From an uncultured Lachnospiraceae bacterium (GTDB lineage Bacteria > Bacillota > Clostridia > Lachnospirales > Lachnospiraceae), in assembly GCA_946414825.1 (NCBI GenBank), contig CAMKQB010000020.1:1-34203 (forward strand): a stretch of DNA of 34,203 bases. The letters run 5' to 3'. The notes beneath the pieces were generated by a model. It made no database searches. It saw only the letters and a list, made by a program, of their open reading frames with translations, and was not told the DNA's origin. The position numbers were made by a program, and so were the translations under genes. Below, piece by piece: positions 8,031 through 16,769 of this stretch; the first letter of the stretch is position 1, and each line of letters opens with the position of its first letter.

Positions 8031-8828
8031 TTATAAGGTTTCAAGCAGTTGAAGTAAAACTTCAGTTTCACCATATTCCTTGAGGGGTGGGGCGATATGC
8101 TTAGCTACAGCCTTAATCTCATCGCGGGCGCTTCCGATAGCGTAGCTTTCTTCGGCAGCTGCCAGGAGTCCAAGGTCATTTAAATTATCTCCAAATGCCA
8201 TTGTTTCTTCCTTAGTTATTCCAAGTATCTTCTGGAGTGCCTGTAGGGAGCTTCCCTTGTCTGCGTCTGGATTAACGACATCCATCCACATTATACCTGC
8301 ACTGGCTATCTTGAACTTGTCCTTCCACTTATCGGTGAACCATTCATTTACGATAGCTTCTGCGTTATCCTTATGATAGATGGACAGCTTAACTATATCC
8401 TCTTTTATGTGTGATTCAAAATCACCAACAACTTCTATGTTGAAACGATACGAATCACGCATCCAGTAGAACATTTCACTTTTGTCTTCGCAGTAGGCTG
8501 TATCAAGTCCACTGAGCATTATATCGCAATCCTTCAGCTTCTTTATATCAGCTACCATCTCGAAGAGATCCTTGCGATTAATAACGCTCTTGGCATAAAC
8601 CCGCTTGGTATCTCTAACGACTGTTCCGCCTTCTGTAATATAGTAAATGTCCTCGCAAACAGGAGCGAATAGTCTAGCCATACTAGCGAACTGTCTACCA
8701 CTTGCCCCGACGTATATGATACCGCATTCCTTCAGTTTTTTAATGACATCGAACATCCTTGGATCAATCTCGGCGGTTCCATCTGGAACGAGAGTACCGT
8801 CGATGTCGCTTGCAATAAGTTTGATCAT
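8031..8828 (-). CDS. HAD superfamily hydrolase, Cof type (IIB)
   Basis: A predicted cytoplasmic phosphatase of the Cof/YbiV-like group, which acts on sugar phosphates and other small phosphate esters; the substrate cannot be told. Motif I is DIDGTLV near the N-terminus (nucleophile and general acid Asp), motif II is GASGRQ, and motif IV is AFGDNLNDLGLL. The cap insertion between them is of C2B size. The ATG at 8828 (MIKLIASDIDGT) or 8837 (MNNMIK) is preferred over the open extension to 8903. The extension would overlap the predicted promoter at 8875-8903, and AAGGA is placed for the 8828 start. The gene is divergent from the membrane protein at 8981. Confidence 0.88.
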   Translation of the reverse strand: MIKLIASDIDGTLVPDGTAEIDPRMFDVIKKLKECGIIYVGASGRQFASMARLFAPVCEDIYYITEGGTVVRDTKRVYAKSVINRKDLFEMVADIKKLKDCDIMLSGLDTAYCEDKSEMFYWMRDSYRFNIEVVGDFESHIKEDIVKLSIYHKDNAEAIVNEWFTDKWKDKFKIASAGIMWMDVVNPDADKGSSLQALQKILGITKEETMAFGDNLNDLGLLAAAEESYAIGSARDEIKAVAKHIAPPLKEYGETEVLLQLLETL

Positions 8829-8874
8829 ATTATTCATCCTTACTATTTTAATAGCTTCAACGAAGCCACCCATT

Positions 8875-8903
8875 ATTGTACTAAACACAAAAATCTTATG
8901 CAA
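8875..8903 (-). promoter_or_regulatory. Sigma-A promoter for the HAD hydrolase gene
   Basis: On the minus strand TTGCAT (8903-8898) and TACAAT (8880-8875) are separated by 17 nt. Transcription would begin near 8868, about 30-40 nt before the chosen start codon. Confidence 0.7.
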
Positions 8904-8980
8904 GTAGTAAAATATATGATAAAATTAGGTATCGATTTGCGAAGTGAGGATACGCGTTTTATTATAAAGGACAGAATATT

Positions 8981-9457
8981 ATGATTAATTATCATGTGAG
9001 AAAAAAGAAAAGAACCAGATATACATACAGGTTTGTCGGTTTCGCCATTATGCTCGTATGTCTATCTCAGGTTGTCATGTTTATTATGGGTTATGGACGC
9101 GCCTACAAAATCGGCACATTTATAGCATTTGCATTTCTTCTATACGGTGCCTATCTATTTGCCAATTCCTTTAGAGCAGGTGCCTATGACATAGATTTTG
9201 AGTTTCGTGAGGACGACTTCATCGTCCACACAAAATGGGGCGACAGACATTATACATATGATGAGGTAAATGATATCTCTCAAGTAATTCCCGATAACGA
9301 GAATATCTATAGCCTCTTACACATATATGTTAAGAATAAGAATTACATACTTCCTTTTTCCTACAAGAAGGAGGTTGCAGATAAAATATACAGCTATGTA
9401 AATGACAGAGTTATGGCTGCAAAACTAGGTGGTGAGATGTCAGATGATGATAAATAA
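8981..9457 (+). CDS. Two-helix membrane protein with PH-like soluble domain
   Basis: The 158-residue protein has a basic N-terminus (VRKKKRTRYTYR), two close hydrophobic helices (about residues 18-36 and 43-61), and a C-terminal domain of about 90 residues with alternating strands ending in an amphipathic helix (KKEVADKIYSYVNDRV). This order, two helices then a beta-rich domain, is that of bacterial PH-like membrane proteins (YcxB/bPH type), whose function is mostly unknown. I infer the fold from pattern only. The 3' end overlaps the biotin ligase start by 14 nt, so the two are probably translated from one message. Confidence 0.75.
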   Translation: MINYHVRKKKRTRYTYRFVGFAIMLVCLSQVVMFIMGYGRAYKIGTFIAFAFLLYGAYLFANSFRAGAYDIDFEFREDDFIVHTKWGDRHYTYDEVNDISQVIPDNENIYSLLHIYVKNKNYILPFSYKKEVADKIYSYVNDRVMAAKLGGEMSDDDK

Positions 9458-10289
9458 TCCTGAGAGAGTGATAGCGTGGGAAAACAGAACGGCTATTAAG
9501 CTTAATCAGTATGAAGTATTAGATTCGACAAATAACAAAGCGAAAGAATATGTTAAGAACCTTATTAATCGAGGTAATACTGAAAGTGTCAGAGAGATCT
9601 TTGTCTGCGAGAAACAGACAAAAGGACGCGGCAGGATGGGTAAGAGCTGGGAATCCCCTGCGGGGACAGGAATATGGATGTCGTGCCTGATGACTCCAAA
9701 TGTTTCTTCGGATGTATTGTCAGAAATAACGCTTTTAGCTGCACTGGGAGTGGTAAAAGCGATTAATCATCTGGCGGTTACCAATTCGATACTTAATATC
9801 GAACCTAAAATCAAATGGCCTAATGATATAGTGGTAAACGGTAAGAAAATATGTGGCATTTTAACCGAACTCGTAAATGATGCTGCGACGGGCATAAATT
9901 ACGTAATATGCGGAATAGGCATAAATGTAAATGATACGAGCTTCGTAGGAGAAAATTATAATCATGCCACATCCCTTTACAATGAATCCGGTGTAGTATG
10001 GAATAGAGAGGAACTGTTCTTCGACATAGCGCTTTGCCTTAGACAATTTGTTCAAACTCTTGAGGTGAAGAAGTCGCTGGGATTTATAAAAGATGATTAT
10101 AACAGTCTGCTGATAAGTATGAATAAGGAAATAATTTTGAAGGCAGAAGAGGATAAATATAAGGATGAGACTTATATTTCGAGAGGTATAGATGATAGTG
10201 GTGCTCTTCTTGTGGAGAGTAAGGATGGAAATGTAATCCGTGTGACCAGTGGTGAGGTTTCGGTGAGAGGACTCTATGGTTATGTATAA
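9444..10289 (+). CDS. birA: Biotin-[acetyl-CoA-carboxylase] ligase, class I without HTH
   Basis: Activates biotin with ATP and attaches it to the lysine of biotin carrier domains. The catalytic region is complete: GRGRMGKSWESPAGTGIWMS carries the glycine/arginine nucleotide loop, KWPNDIV binds biotin, and KKICGILTE follows. There is a short C-terminal SH3-like domain (about 240-280). The N-terminus goes straight into the catalytic domain (YEVLDSTNNKAKEY), so there is no DNA-binding domain and it should not act as the bio repressor. ATG 9444 or 9447 is preferred, with the GGTGAG at 9431-9436 upstream; an open GTG extension to 9429 is less likely. It overlaps the preceding gene by 14 nt. Confidence 0.93.
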   Translation: MMINNPERVIAWENRTAIKLNQYEVLDSTNNKAKEYVKNLINRGNTESVREIFVCEKQTKGRGRMGKSWESPAGTGIWMSCLMTPNVSSDVLSEITLLAALGVVKAINHLAVTNSILNIEPKIKWPNDIVVNGKKICGILTELVNDAATGINYVICGIGINVNDTSFVGENYNHATSLYNESGVVWNREELFFDIALCLRQFVQTLEVKKSLGFIKDDYNSLLISMNKEIILKAEEDKYKDETYISRGIDDSGALLVESKDGNVIRVTSGEVSVRGLYGYV

Positions 10290-10309
10290 TGCTTTACCAC
10301 TTTAATCGG

Positions 10310-10338
10310 TTGAAGAAAAGAGGGGCATTTGTTATAAT
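10310..10338 (+). promoter_or_regulatory. Sigma-A promoter of the amylase operon
   Basis: TTGAAG at 10310-10315 and TATAAT at 10333-10338 are spaced by 17 nt, giving a start near 10345. The leader of about 35 nt contains GGAGG at 10369-10373. It lies in the 89-nt gap after birA, where no terminator is seen, so read-through is also possible. Confidence 0.8.
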
Positions 10339-10378
10339 AGCAATCGTTACTTGAAATAACACATAGTCGGAGGCGAGT

Positions 10379-11839
10379 ATGATGGATAATGGAATAATGA
10401 TGCAATACTTTGAATGGTATATGAAGAGCGAACCAGCTCTGTGGACTGCTGTTGCAAAGGACGCTGCCAAGCTGAGCAAGGCAGGTGTTACATCTGTGTG
10501 GCTCCCACCTGCATATAAGGGTGCAAATGGCGCAGAGGATGTAGGATATTCCGTTTACGATCTATATGATCTTGGAGAATTTAATCAGAAGGGTTCTGTT
10601 AGAACAAAGTACGGTACTAAGAAGGAGTATCTGGATGCAATTCAGGCGCTTCAAAAAGCTGGCATAAATGTGTATGCCGACATAGTGCTCAATCATAAGA
10701 TGGGTGCTGATGAGATGGAAGAAGTATCGGCTCAGGAATTCAATGCTAACAATAGATACCAGATGGTAAGTGAAGGTAAGACTATTGGTGCATGGACTAA
10801 GTTTAACTTTCCTGGTAGAAAAGGAAAGTATTCTGACTTTACTTGGAATTGGACTCATTTTGATGGAATCGATTGGGATCAGGAGCGTATGACCAAGGCC
10901 ATCTACAAGTTCAGCGGTAAGGAATGGAATAATGAAGTAGATCTGGAAAATGGAAACTACGATTATCTCATGGGCGCCGATATCGACTTTGATAATAGAG
11001 AAGTTTTCGACGAGCTGGTTAAGTGGGCTGTATGGTACGTTGATATAACAGGCATTGATGGCATGAGACTTGATGCAGTAAAGCATATACCGGCATCCTT
11101 TTATAGAGATTTCCTCTACACTGTTAGACAGCAGACCGGAAAGGAGCTGTTTACAGTTGGAGAATATTGGAATGGCGATGTAAAGGTATTAAATGATTAT
11201 ATGGATGCTATCAAGTCAGAGGCATCTCTGTTCGATGTTCCACTTCATTACAACCTTTATAATGCTTCTAAGGCAGGTGGTTCTTATGATTTGAGAACTA
11301 TCTTCAATGGAACACTTGTTCAGGAAAATCCTATCAAGGCAGTTACATTTGTAGATAATCATGATACACAGCCTGGACAGAGTCTGGAGTCCTTTGTAGA
11401 GGACTGGTTTAAGCCTATGGCTTATGCACTTATCCTTCTTAGACAGGATGGCTATCCTTGTGTATTCTATGGTGATTATAATGGAATACCTCATGATAAG
11501 ATCAAAGGTAAGAAACAGCTCCTGAATAAGCTGATGAAGCTTCGTAAGACTAAGGCTTACGGTGTACAGCACGATTATTTGGATCATCCTAACTGCATAG
11601 GCTGGACAAGAGAAGGCGACGAAGAACACAAGGATTCTGGTTTGGCTGTAGTTATATCAGACGGTGAAGGTGGAACTAAGAGAATGTATGTTGGAAAGCA
11701 TTTTGCCGGTACTTACTTCTCTGATGTTATGGGAAATGCTAAATATAACATTAAAATAGATGATGAAGGTTGTGGTGAGTTCTATGTTAATAGAGGAGCC
11801 GTAGCCGTTTGGGTTCGAAAGGAGCCATCTTCTAGATAG
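10379..11839 (+). CDS. Cytosolic alpha-amylase (GH13, AmyS-like)
   Basis: Hydrolyses internal alpha-1,4-glucan bonds. GH13 signatures are visible: VYADIVLNHKMG (region I), GIDGMRLDAVKHI with the nucleophile Asp (region II), FTVGEYWNG with the acid Glu (region III), and TFVDNHDTQPGQ (region IV). The opening NGIMMQYFEWY and the 486-residue length match the bacterial liquefying/cytoplasmic AmyA subfamily (GH13_5). No signal peptide is present, so it should act on internal glycogen or imported maltodextrins. Two Met codons (10379, 10382) both fit the ribosome site. It is the first gene of a rightward run with yerC 12 nt behind. Confidence 0.95.
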   Translation: MMDNGIMMQYFEWYMKSEPALWTAVAKDAAKLSKAGVTSVWLPPAYKGANGAEDVGYSVYDLYDLGEFNQKGSVRTKYGTKKEYLDAIQALQKAGINVYADIVLNHKMGADEMEEVSAQEFNANNRYQMVSEGKTIGAWTKFNFPGRKGKYSDFTWNWTHFDGIDWDQERMTKAIYKFSGKEWNNEVDLENGNYDYLMGADIDFDNREVFDELVKWAVWYVDITGIDGMRLDAVKHIPASFYRDFLYTVRQQTGKELFTVGEYWNGDVKVLNDYMDAIKSEASLFDVPLHYNLYNASKAGGSYDLRTIFNGTLVQENPIKAVTFVDNHDTQPGQSLESFVEDWFKPMAYALILLRQDGYPCVFYGDYNGIPHDKIKGKKQLLNKLMKLRKTKAYGVQHDYLDHPNCIGWTREGDEEHKDSGLAVVISDGEGGTKRMYVGKHFAGTYFSDVMGNAKYNIKIDDEGCGEFYVNRGAVAVWVRKEPSSR

Positions 11840-11851
11840 GGGGATCGTTAT

Positions 11852-12151
11852 TTGAAGAGTATTAATACGCAAGCCGTAGATGATCTGTTTGAAGCAATTA
11901 TGACTCTTGAAAACAAAGAGGAGTTCTACAGCTTCTTCGAAGATATTTGTACTGCGAATGAGATATTGTCAATAGCTGAAAGATTCGAAGTGGCTAAGCT
12001 TCTGTATCAGAATAATACCTATATTGAGATTGCTAAGAAGACAGGTGCATCTACAGCCACTATCAGTAGGGTCAATCGTTTCCTTGGAAATGGAAATGGC
12101 AGCTGCGATTTCATTTTTGAGAGAATGGGTATAACAAAAGGCAAGGAGTGA
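11852..12151 (+). CDS. YerC/YecD family TrpR-like DNA-binding protein
   Basis: The 99-residue product has the TrpR fold: LTLxNKEEFYSFFEDICT-type helices, then a helix-turn-helix with ERFEVAKLLYQNNTYIEIAKK and recognition helix GASTATISRVNRFL (about residues 64-77). YerC-type proteins are annotated as TrpR-related regulators; their ligand and targets are poorly known, and tryptophan regulation should not be assumed. TTG 11852 is the start, with AGGGGG at 11838-11843 overlapping the amylase stop region. It is sandwiched between the amylase and the CBS membrane protein, so autoregulation of this operon is possible. Confidence 0.88.
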   Translation: MKSINTQAVDDLFEAIMTLENKEEFYSFFEDICTANEILSIAERFEVAKLLYQNNTYIEIAKKTGASTATISRVNRFLGNGNGSCDFIFERMGITKGKE

Positions 12152-12158
12152 TAGATAG

Positions 12159-13457
12159 GTGGACCCGAGTTCCATAATATTAATAGTCACATTGGTGATA
12201 ATGCTGGTGCTGTCAGCATTCTTTTCGTCGGCTGAAACTGCGCTTACTACAGTTAGCGTAAATAAGCTTAAGACTGTAGTCGATGAAGGCGGAAGAAGAG
12301 CCAGGGCGGCAGCTAGAGTTTTAAGAATGAGAGAAGATTCATCTAAACTTCTCTCTACAATTCTGATTGGAAATAATATAGTAAATATATCTGCTTCAGC
12401 TATTATGACAGTCCTGGTTACAGATTTTTTCGGAAGTAAGTTTATAGGACTTGCAACAGGTATACTTACATTTTTCGTTCTAATATTCGGAGAAATAACT
12501 CCGAAAACCATTGCATCACTAAATAATCTGAATATGTCTCTTTTCTTTTCTGGACCTATCTACATTCTTATGATTATTCTTACTCCAGTGATATGGGTTC
12601 TAAATATAATATGCAGAGGTATATTCTTTGTACTCAGAATTGATCCGGATAAGAATCCAGATCAGATGACAGAGAGCGAGCTGCTGAAGATAGTAGATGT
12701 CAGCAGCGAAGAAGGTGTCATAGAAAACTCTGAGAAAGAAATGATAAATAATGTGGTTGATTTTGGTGATGCTGTCGCTAAGGAAATAATGATTCCCAGA
12801 GCTGATATGGTATGTATCGATATCAATTCTTCTTATGAAGAAATCTTTGATATTATCAGAGAAGAGTCTTATTCCAGATATCCGGTTTATGATGAATCTA
12901 AGGATCATATAATTGGAATAGTAAATGTCAAAGATATGCTATATGCAGGAATGGAAAATGGCGGCTCGAAATTCTCTGTTAAGGATATAATGAGAGAACC
13001 GGTCTATGTCTATGAATATCAGCGTACTGCTCAGATATTTGCAGATATGAAGGGCGCCTCAGTAGCACTGTGTATCGTGCTGGACGAATATGGGATAACT
13101 GCAGGTCTCATAACTATGGAAGATCTGGTTGAAGAAATAGTTGGCGAGATTCGTGACGAGTATGATGAAGACGAAGATGAGCTCATCAAGGAACTTGGAA
13201 ATGGAATATATCACATTGATGGTTCAGTTAAGCTGACGGATATAAATGATAGAATAGGATGCAACCTTGAGTCTGAAAACTACGATTCGATTGGTGGACT
13301 TATGATAGAACTGTTGGACAGACTTCCTGAAGAAGGGGACGAGGTTATGGCGGGAAATATCAAACTTATATGTCGCAAGGTTGAAAAGAACAGAGTAGAA
13401 CGCGTGGAACTATATGGAGAAAAAGATGGAGAAGAGCCTTCAGGAGATGAAGCGTGA
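12159..13457 (+). CDS. CNNM/CorC-HlyC family CBS-domain membrane protein
   Basis: The N-terminal DUF21 membrane domain has about four hydrophobic segments (residues 1-25, 60-85, 88-110, 125-150) and the characteristic SAFFSSAETALTTV motif. Next comes a tandem CBS pair (about 205-330; EIMIPRADMVCI, SRYPVYDESKDHIIGIVNVKD) and the C-terminal CorC_HlyC domain (about 345-420, DSIGGLMIELLDRLPEEGD). Relatives take part in Mg/Co efflux or in ion homeostasis; calling it a haemolysin would be misleading. GTG 12159 starts 8 nt after the yerC stop, with AAGGAG at 12143-12148. The 3' end overlaps DUF1836 by 32 nt. Confidence 0.92.
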   Translation: MDPSSIILIVTLVIMLVLSAFFSSAETALTTVSVNKLKTVVDEGGRRARAAARVLRMREDSSKLLSTILIGNNIVNISASAIMTVLVTDFFGSKFIGLATGILTFFVLIFGEITPKTIASLNNLNMSLFFSGPIYILMIILTPVIWVLNIICRGIFFVLRIDPDKNPDQMTESELLKIVDVSSEEGVIENSEKEMINNVVDFGDAVAKEIMIPRADMVCIDINSSYEEIFDIIREESYSRYPVYDESKDHIIGIVNVKDMLYAGMENGGSKFSVKDIMREPVYVYEYQRTAQIFADMKGASVALCIVLDEYGITAGLITMEDLVEEIVGEIRDEYDEDEDELIKELGNGIYHIDGSVKLTDINDRIGCNLESENYDSIGGLMIELLDRLPEEGDEVMAGNIKLICRKVEKNRVERVELYGEKDGEEPSGDEA

Positions 13458-13989
13458 AATACGCGAAAAACTAAAACTTGATTTTGCTCATCCGGATGAT
13501 ATTCCAGATGAGGAAATGTTCATGGAACAGGTCACAACCTTCATGGAGAAAGAGCTTAAGAACAATCTTCGAAATGATGATGAGAAAACTCTGACCAAGG
13601 CTATGATTAACAACTATACGAAGAACAAGATTATGCCTCCTCCGGTTAAGAAGAGATATTCCAGGGAGCATTTGATATTTCTTATATATATCTATTACAT
13701 GAAAAATGTAATGTCCATCAGTGATATTCAGAAATTGATGGAACCACTGATGAGCGAAGCGATGACAGAGGAAAAACTGTTCGAACTATATACCAAAACG
13801 TTCGAAATGGAAAAAGCTCAATACTTCAATATAGAACAAAGCGTTGTGAAGGCGAAGGAGATTACAGAGAAGAAGCTTCCGGAGTCAGAAGACGAAAGAC
13901 TGAGCAAGATGTTATACATTTTCATGCTGGGATATGATGTGTACAGCAAGAAAAGACTTATAGAAAAACTAATTGATGAATTAGATTAA
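13426..13989 (+). CDS. DUF1836 protein
   Basis: The 187-residue soluble protein has the DUF1836 signature: TLTKAMINNYTKNKIMPPPVKKRYSREHLIFLIYIYYMK in the middle of the chain (only the pattern is cited), an arrangement like a MerR-type winged helix. The function is unknown; a DNA-binding role is inference. Two in-frame starts exist: 13414, and 13426 with GGAGA at 13416-13420 positioned for it. The second is chosen. The gene overlaps the CorC-like gene by 32 nt, so translation is likely coupled. It is 35 nt before the ABC-F gene. Confidence 0.8.
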   Translation: MEKSLQEMKREIREKLKLDFAHPDDIPDEEMFMEQVTTFMEKELKNNLRNDDEKTLTKAMINNYTKNKIMPPPVKKRYSREHLIFLIYIYYMKNVMSISDIQKLMEPLMSEAMTEEKLFELYTKTFEMEKAQYFNIEQSVVKAKEITEKKLPESEDERLSKMLYIFMLGYDVYSKKRLIEKLIDELD

Positions 13990-14024
13990 TAAAAGATAGA
14001 CTAATAAAATTCGAGGAGAAAAAA

Positions 14025-15650
14025 ATGATAAGCGCAAACAATATTTCACTGAGATTTGGAAAGAAGGCACTTTTTGAGGAAGTAAATATCACCTTTACCC
14101 CAGGAAACTGTTATGGACTCATTGGTGCTAATGGAGCAGGAAAATCAACCTTCCTGAAAATTCTTTCTGGAGAGCTGGAGTCAACAACTGGTGACGTTAC
14201 AATGGATCCGGGTGAGAGACTGTCAGTTCTTGAGCAGGATCACTTCAAGTATGATGAGTACAGTGTTATGGATACGGTTATCATGGGTAACCAGAGATTG
14301 TACGACATTATGAAGGAGAAGGATGCTATCTATGCAAAGGAGGACTTCTCTGATGAGGATGGAGTTCGTGCATCTGAGCTTGAAGCTGAGTTCGCTGAGA
14401 TGGATGGCTGGAATGCAGAGGTGGATGCAGCTACACTCTTAAATGGTCTGGGTGTTGAAACGGATTATCACTATGCAACCATGGGTGACCTTGAGGATAG
14501 CCTGAAGGTCAAGGTACTTCTTGCGAAGGCACTCTTCGGTAATCCTGATGTACTTCTTCTGGACGAGCCTACAAACCACTTAGATATGGATGCTATAGCA
14601 TGGCTGGAAGAGTTCCTTATAAATTTTGAGAATACAGTAATCGTTGTCAGCCACGATAGATATTTCCTTAACAAGGTATGTACGCATACAGCAGATCTTG
14701 ATTATGGAAAAATTCAGATATATGCAGGTAACTATGACTTCTGGTATGAGTCCAGTCAGCTGATGATTCGCCAGATGAAGGAAGCTAACAAGAAGAAGGA
14801 AGAGCAGATCAAAGAGCTCAAAGAATTCATTCAGAGATTCTCTGCAAATGCTTCTAAGTCAAAGCAGGCTACATCTCGTAAGAAGGCACTTGAAAAAATC
14901 GAACTTGAAGAGATCAAGCCTTCAAGCCGTAAATATCCATTTATCGATTTCAGACCTAATCGTGAAATCGGAAATGAAGTACTTACAGTTTCACATATTT
15001 CAAAGACAGTAGATGGAGTTAAGCTTCTGGATGATATCTCCTTTACTGTAGGAAGAGAAGATAAGATAGCATTTATCGGACCTAAGACTCAGGCCACAAC
15101 AATGCTTTTTAAAATCCTTGCTGGAGAAGAAGAACCGGATGAGGGTGAGTATAAATGGGGAGTAACAACTTCTCAGGGATATTTTCCTAAGGATAATACT
15201 AAGGAGTTTGATAACGACCTCGTTATAGTAGACTGGCTTACACAGTTCTCTGAAGAAAAGGATGCAACATATGTAAGAGGCTTCCTTGGAAGAATGCTCT
15301 TCAGAGGCGAGGATGGACTCAAGAAGGTTAAGGTTCTGTCAGGAGGAGAGAAGGTTAGATGTCTTCTATCAAAGCTTATGATCATGGGAACAAACTGTCT
15401 CATCCTTGATGAGCCAACCAACCATCTGGATATGGAGGCTATTACATCACTTAATAATGGACTTATTAAGTTCCCTGGCGTTGTACTCTTTGCATGTCAG
15501 GATCACCAGTTCATTCAGACTACAGCTAACAGAATCATGGAGTTAACAGACACAGGACTTATTGATAAGCAGTGTACATATGATGAATATCTGGAGAATG
15601 ATGAACTTGCACGTAAGAGACAGGTAATGAACTTCGATACTGCAGAGTAG
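14025..15650 (+). CDS. ABC-F family ATPase with degenerate second nucleotide site
   Basis: A tandem-ATPase soluble protein of 541 residues without membrane helices. Relatives act on the ribosome in translation or give resistance to ribosome-targeting antibiotics. Domain 1 has Walker A GANGAGKS (34-41), Walker B LLLDEP (177-182) and H-switch SHD (209-211), but its signature is DLEDSLKVK (155-163) instead of LSGGE. A charged linker follows (about 250-300). Domain 2 has a normal LSGGE (439-443) and DEPTNHLD (462-469), but Walker A reads GPKTQATT (352-359) with Thr358 where Lys is expected, and the switch reads CQD (491-493) instead of SHD. It is closest in layout to the YkpA/YbiT group. GAGGAG precedes ATG 14025. 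Confidence 0.9.
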   Translation: MISANNISLRFGKKALFEEVNITFTPGNCYGLIGANGAGKSTFLKILSGELESTTGDVTMDPGERLSVLEQDHFKYDEYSVMDTVIMGNQRLYDIMKEKDAIYAKEDFSDEDGVRASELEAEFAEMDGWNAEVDAATLLNGLGVETDYHYATMGDLEDSLKVKVLLAKALFGNPDVLLLDEPTNHLDMDAIAWLEEFLINFENTVIVVSHDRYFLNKVCTHTADLDYGKIQIYAGNYDFWYESSQLMIRQMKEANKKKEEQIKELKEFIQRFSANASKSKQATSRKKALEKIELEEIKPSSRKYPFIDFRPNREIGNEVLTVSHISKTVDGVKLLDDISFTVGREDKIAFIGPKTQATTMLFKILAGEEEPDEGEYKWGVTTSQGYFPKDNTKEFDNDLVIVDWLTQFSEEKDATYVRGFLGRMLFRGEDGLKKVKVLSGGEKVRCLLSKLMIMGTNCLILDEPTNHLDMEAITSLNNGLIKFPGVVLFACQDHQFIQTTANRIMELTDTGLIDKQCTYDEYLENDELARKRQVMNFDTAE

Positions 15651-15661
15651 AATATGTAAAT

Positions 15662-15865
15662 AAAAAAGAACCGTCAGTTTATACATATGAATCGATAGCT
15701 CAATTTTCGTTAAATATGAAGAGAAAGCTTCATGAACTATATCGCGAGCGATGCTGTCTGAGCGAAGCGAGTTAAAGCGAGCGATATTTAGTTCATAGAA
15801 GGTTACTCGAAATATTTAGAAAATTGGTAGCGTGATTCAGATGTATAAACTGACGGTTCTTTTTT
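15662..15865. repeat. 204-bp long imperfect palindrome with perfect 25-bp ends
   Basis: The terminal arms 15662-15686 and 15841-15865 are exact inverse complements (AAAAAAGAACCGTCAG...). Pairing continues inward after single mismatches: TGAATC with GATTCA, CAATTTTC with GAAAATTG, then TAAATAT. In the centre, ATGAACTATATCGC faces GCGATATTTAGTTCAT around GAGCGAAGCGAG. Outer A/T runs make it a bidirectional terminator between the convergent genes. It could be a MITE or REP-type element. No coding frame is seen. Confidence 0.85.
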
Positions 15866-15875
15866 GTGAAGAAAA

Positions 15876-16643
15876 CTATGGGAATAGATAATTAATCAGC
15901 TCTTTGTTTCGTTTGTGATTGTCCTCTTGGTCACCAGCGAAGCCGATGTATATGTCGTCATATCCGACGTTAAGGGACTTCATGAATTCGTTATCTGAAA
16001 CATCAATTGCATATTGGCCAGGTTGACCATCCATATTATTGAGGATGACAATTTTGTCCTTTACCTTGTTGTAGGATTCTTCATCCAGATATTTATCAAG
16101 AGGGTAGAAGACATTTGTCTCGCCACAGTATACAGCACCTTCCATGTTAGTTATTACAACATCATAATAGTCGGCTGTTGCCATTGTTTCAAAGCTTATG
16201 TACTTCTGGCTGTTAGGGTTGGCCTCGTATTCGGAATTGTATTCTTCTTTTAGAAGCTGAACGTTTGTATCACCTTTTATCTGGTAGCCATCAAACTTAC
16301 CAATGTCTTTTGCGTATTGTTCTATAGCATCTACATTGAATTCCATCTGGTTTTGGCAATTAACTACAACGTAGGAAATAGTGATTGGTCTGGAAGTCTT
16401 ATAATATGATACACCGACTATTGTTAAAATAACTATTGCCGCAACAGCAATTATTATTTTTTCTTTGTAGTAGTATAGAAGATATTTTCTTTTCTCTGAA
16501 GGAGTCATATCTTTGGTGGTTTCTTCAATCTGTTCTTTCCTATACTTTCTACGTTCCTTTCGGGTCATAGAAACCTGATCTAGGTTACTAACCTCAGTCT
16601 TTTCAATTGGTTTTTCCTCGAGGTCTTTGGTCATTTGTCTCAT
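15876..16643 (-). CDS. Single-pass membrane-anchored protein of unknown function
   Basis: The 255-residue product has a highly charged cytoplasmic N-terminus rich in Lys/Arg/Glu (TRKERRKYRKEQIEE, about 27-41), one transmembrane helix (about 65-85, IIIAVAAIVILTIVGVSYY), and an exported domain of about 165 residues with no cysteine-rich or catalytic motif I recognise. The exported part (NCQNQMEFN, DYYDVVITNMEG, YIGFAGDQED) vaguely recalls binding-protein-like folds, but this is not a firm call. It is divergent from the sugar transporter operon with 359 nt between. In this family of bacteria such proteins often neighbour DUF624 genes and sugar transporters, so a transport-related role is a guess. 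AAAGGCGG precedes ATG 16643. Confidence 0.7.
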   Translation of the reverse strand: MRQMTKDLEEKPIEKTEVSNLDQVSMTRKERRKYRKEQIEETTKDMTPSEKRKYLLYYYKEKIIIAVAAIVILTIVGVSYYKTSRPITISYVVVNCQNQMEFNVDAIEQYAKDIGKFDGYQIKGDTNVQLLKEEYNSEYEANPNSQKYISFETMATADYYDVVITNMEGAVYCGETNVFYPLDKYLDEESYNKVKDKIVILNNMDGQPGQYAIDVSDNEFMKSLNVGYDDIYIGFAGDQEDNHKRNKELINYLFP

Positions 16644-16769
16644 AAAATAGCCGCCTTTTCTGCTTAGTTTTTGGTACTTTTCTATAAGCCAAAGTTTAAC
16701 ATAAATTGCTATTTAAATGCAAACTTGGTTATTATGTACAAAATCACTATTAAAACCTAAAAAAAATGC

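Noticed and set aside
8829-8903. N-terminal extension of the HAD hydrolase
   Set aside because: It overlaps a good promoter (8875-8903) and lies upstream of the predicted transcript start; the family begins at the DIDGT motif region.
9444-10289. BirA as a biotin-operon repressor
   Set aside because: The protein lacks the N-terminal helix-turn-helix domain, so only the ligase role is supported.
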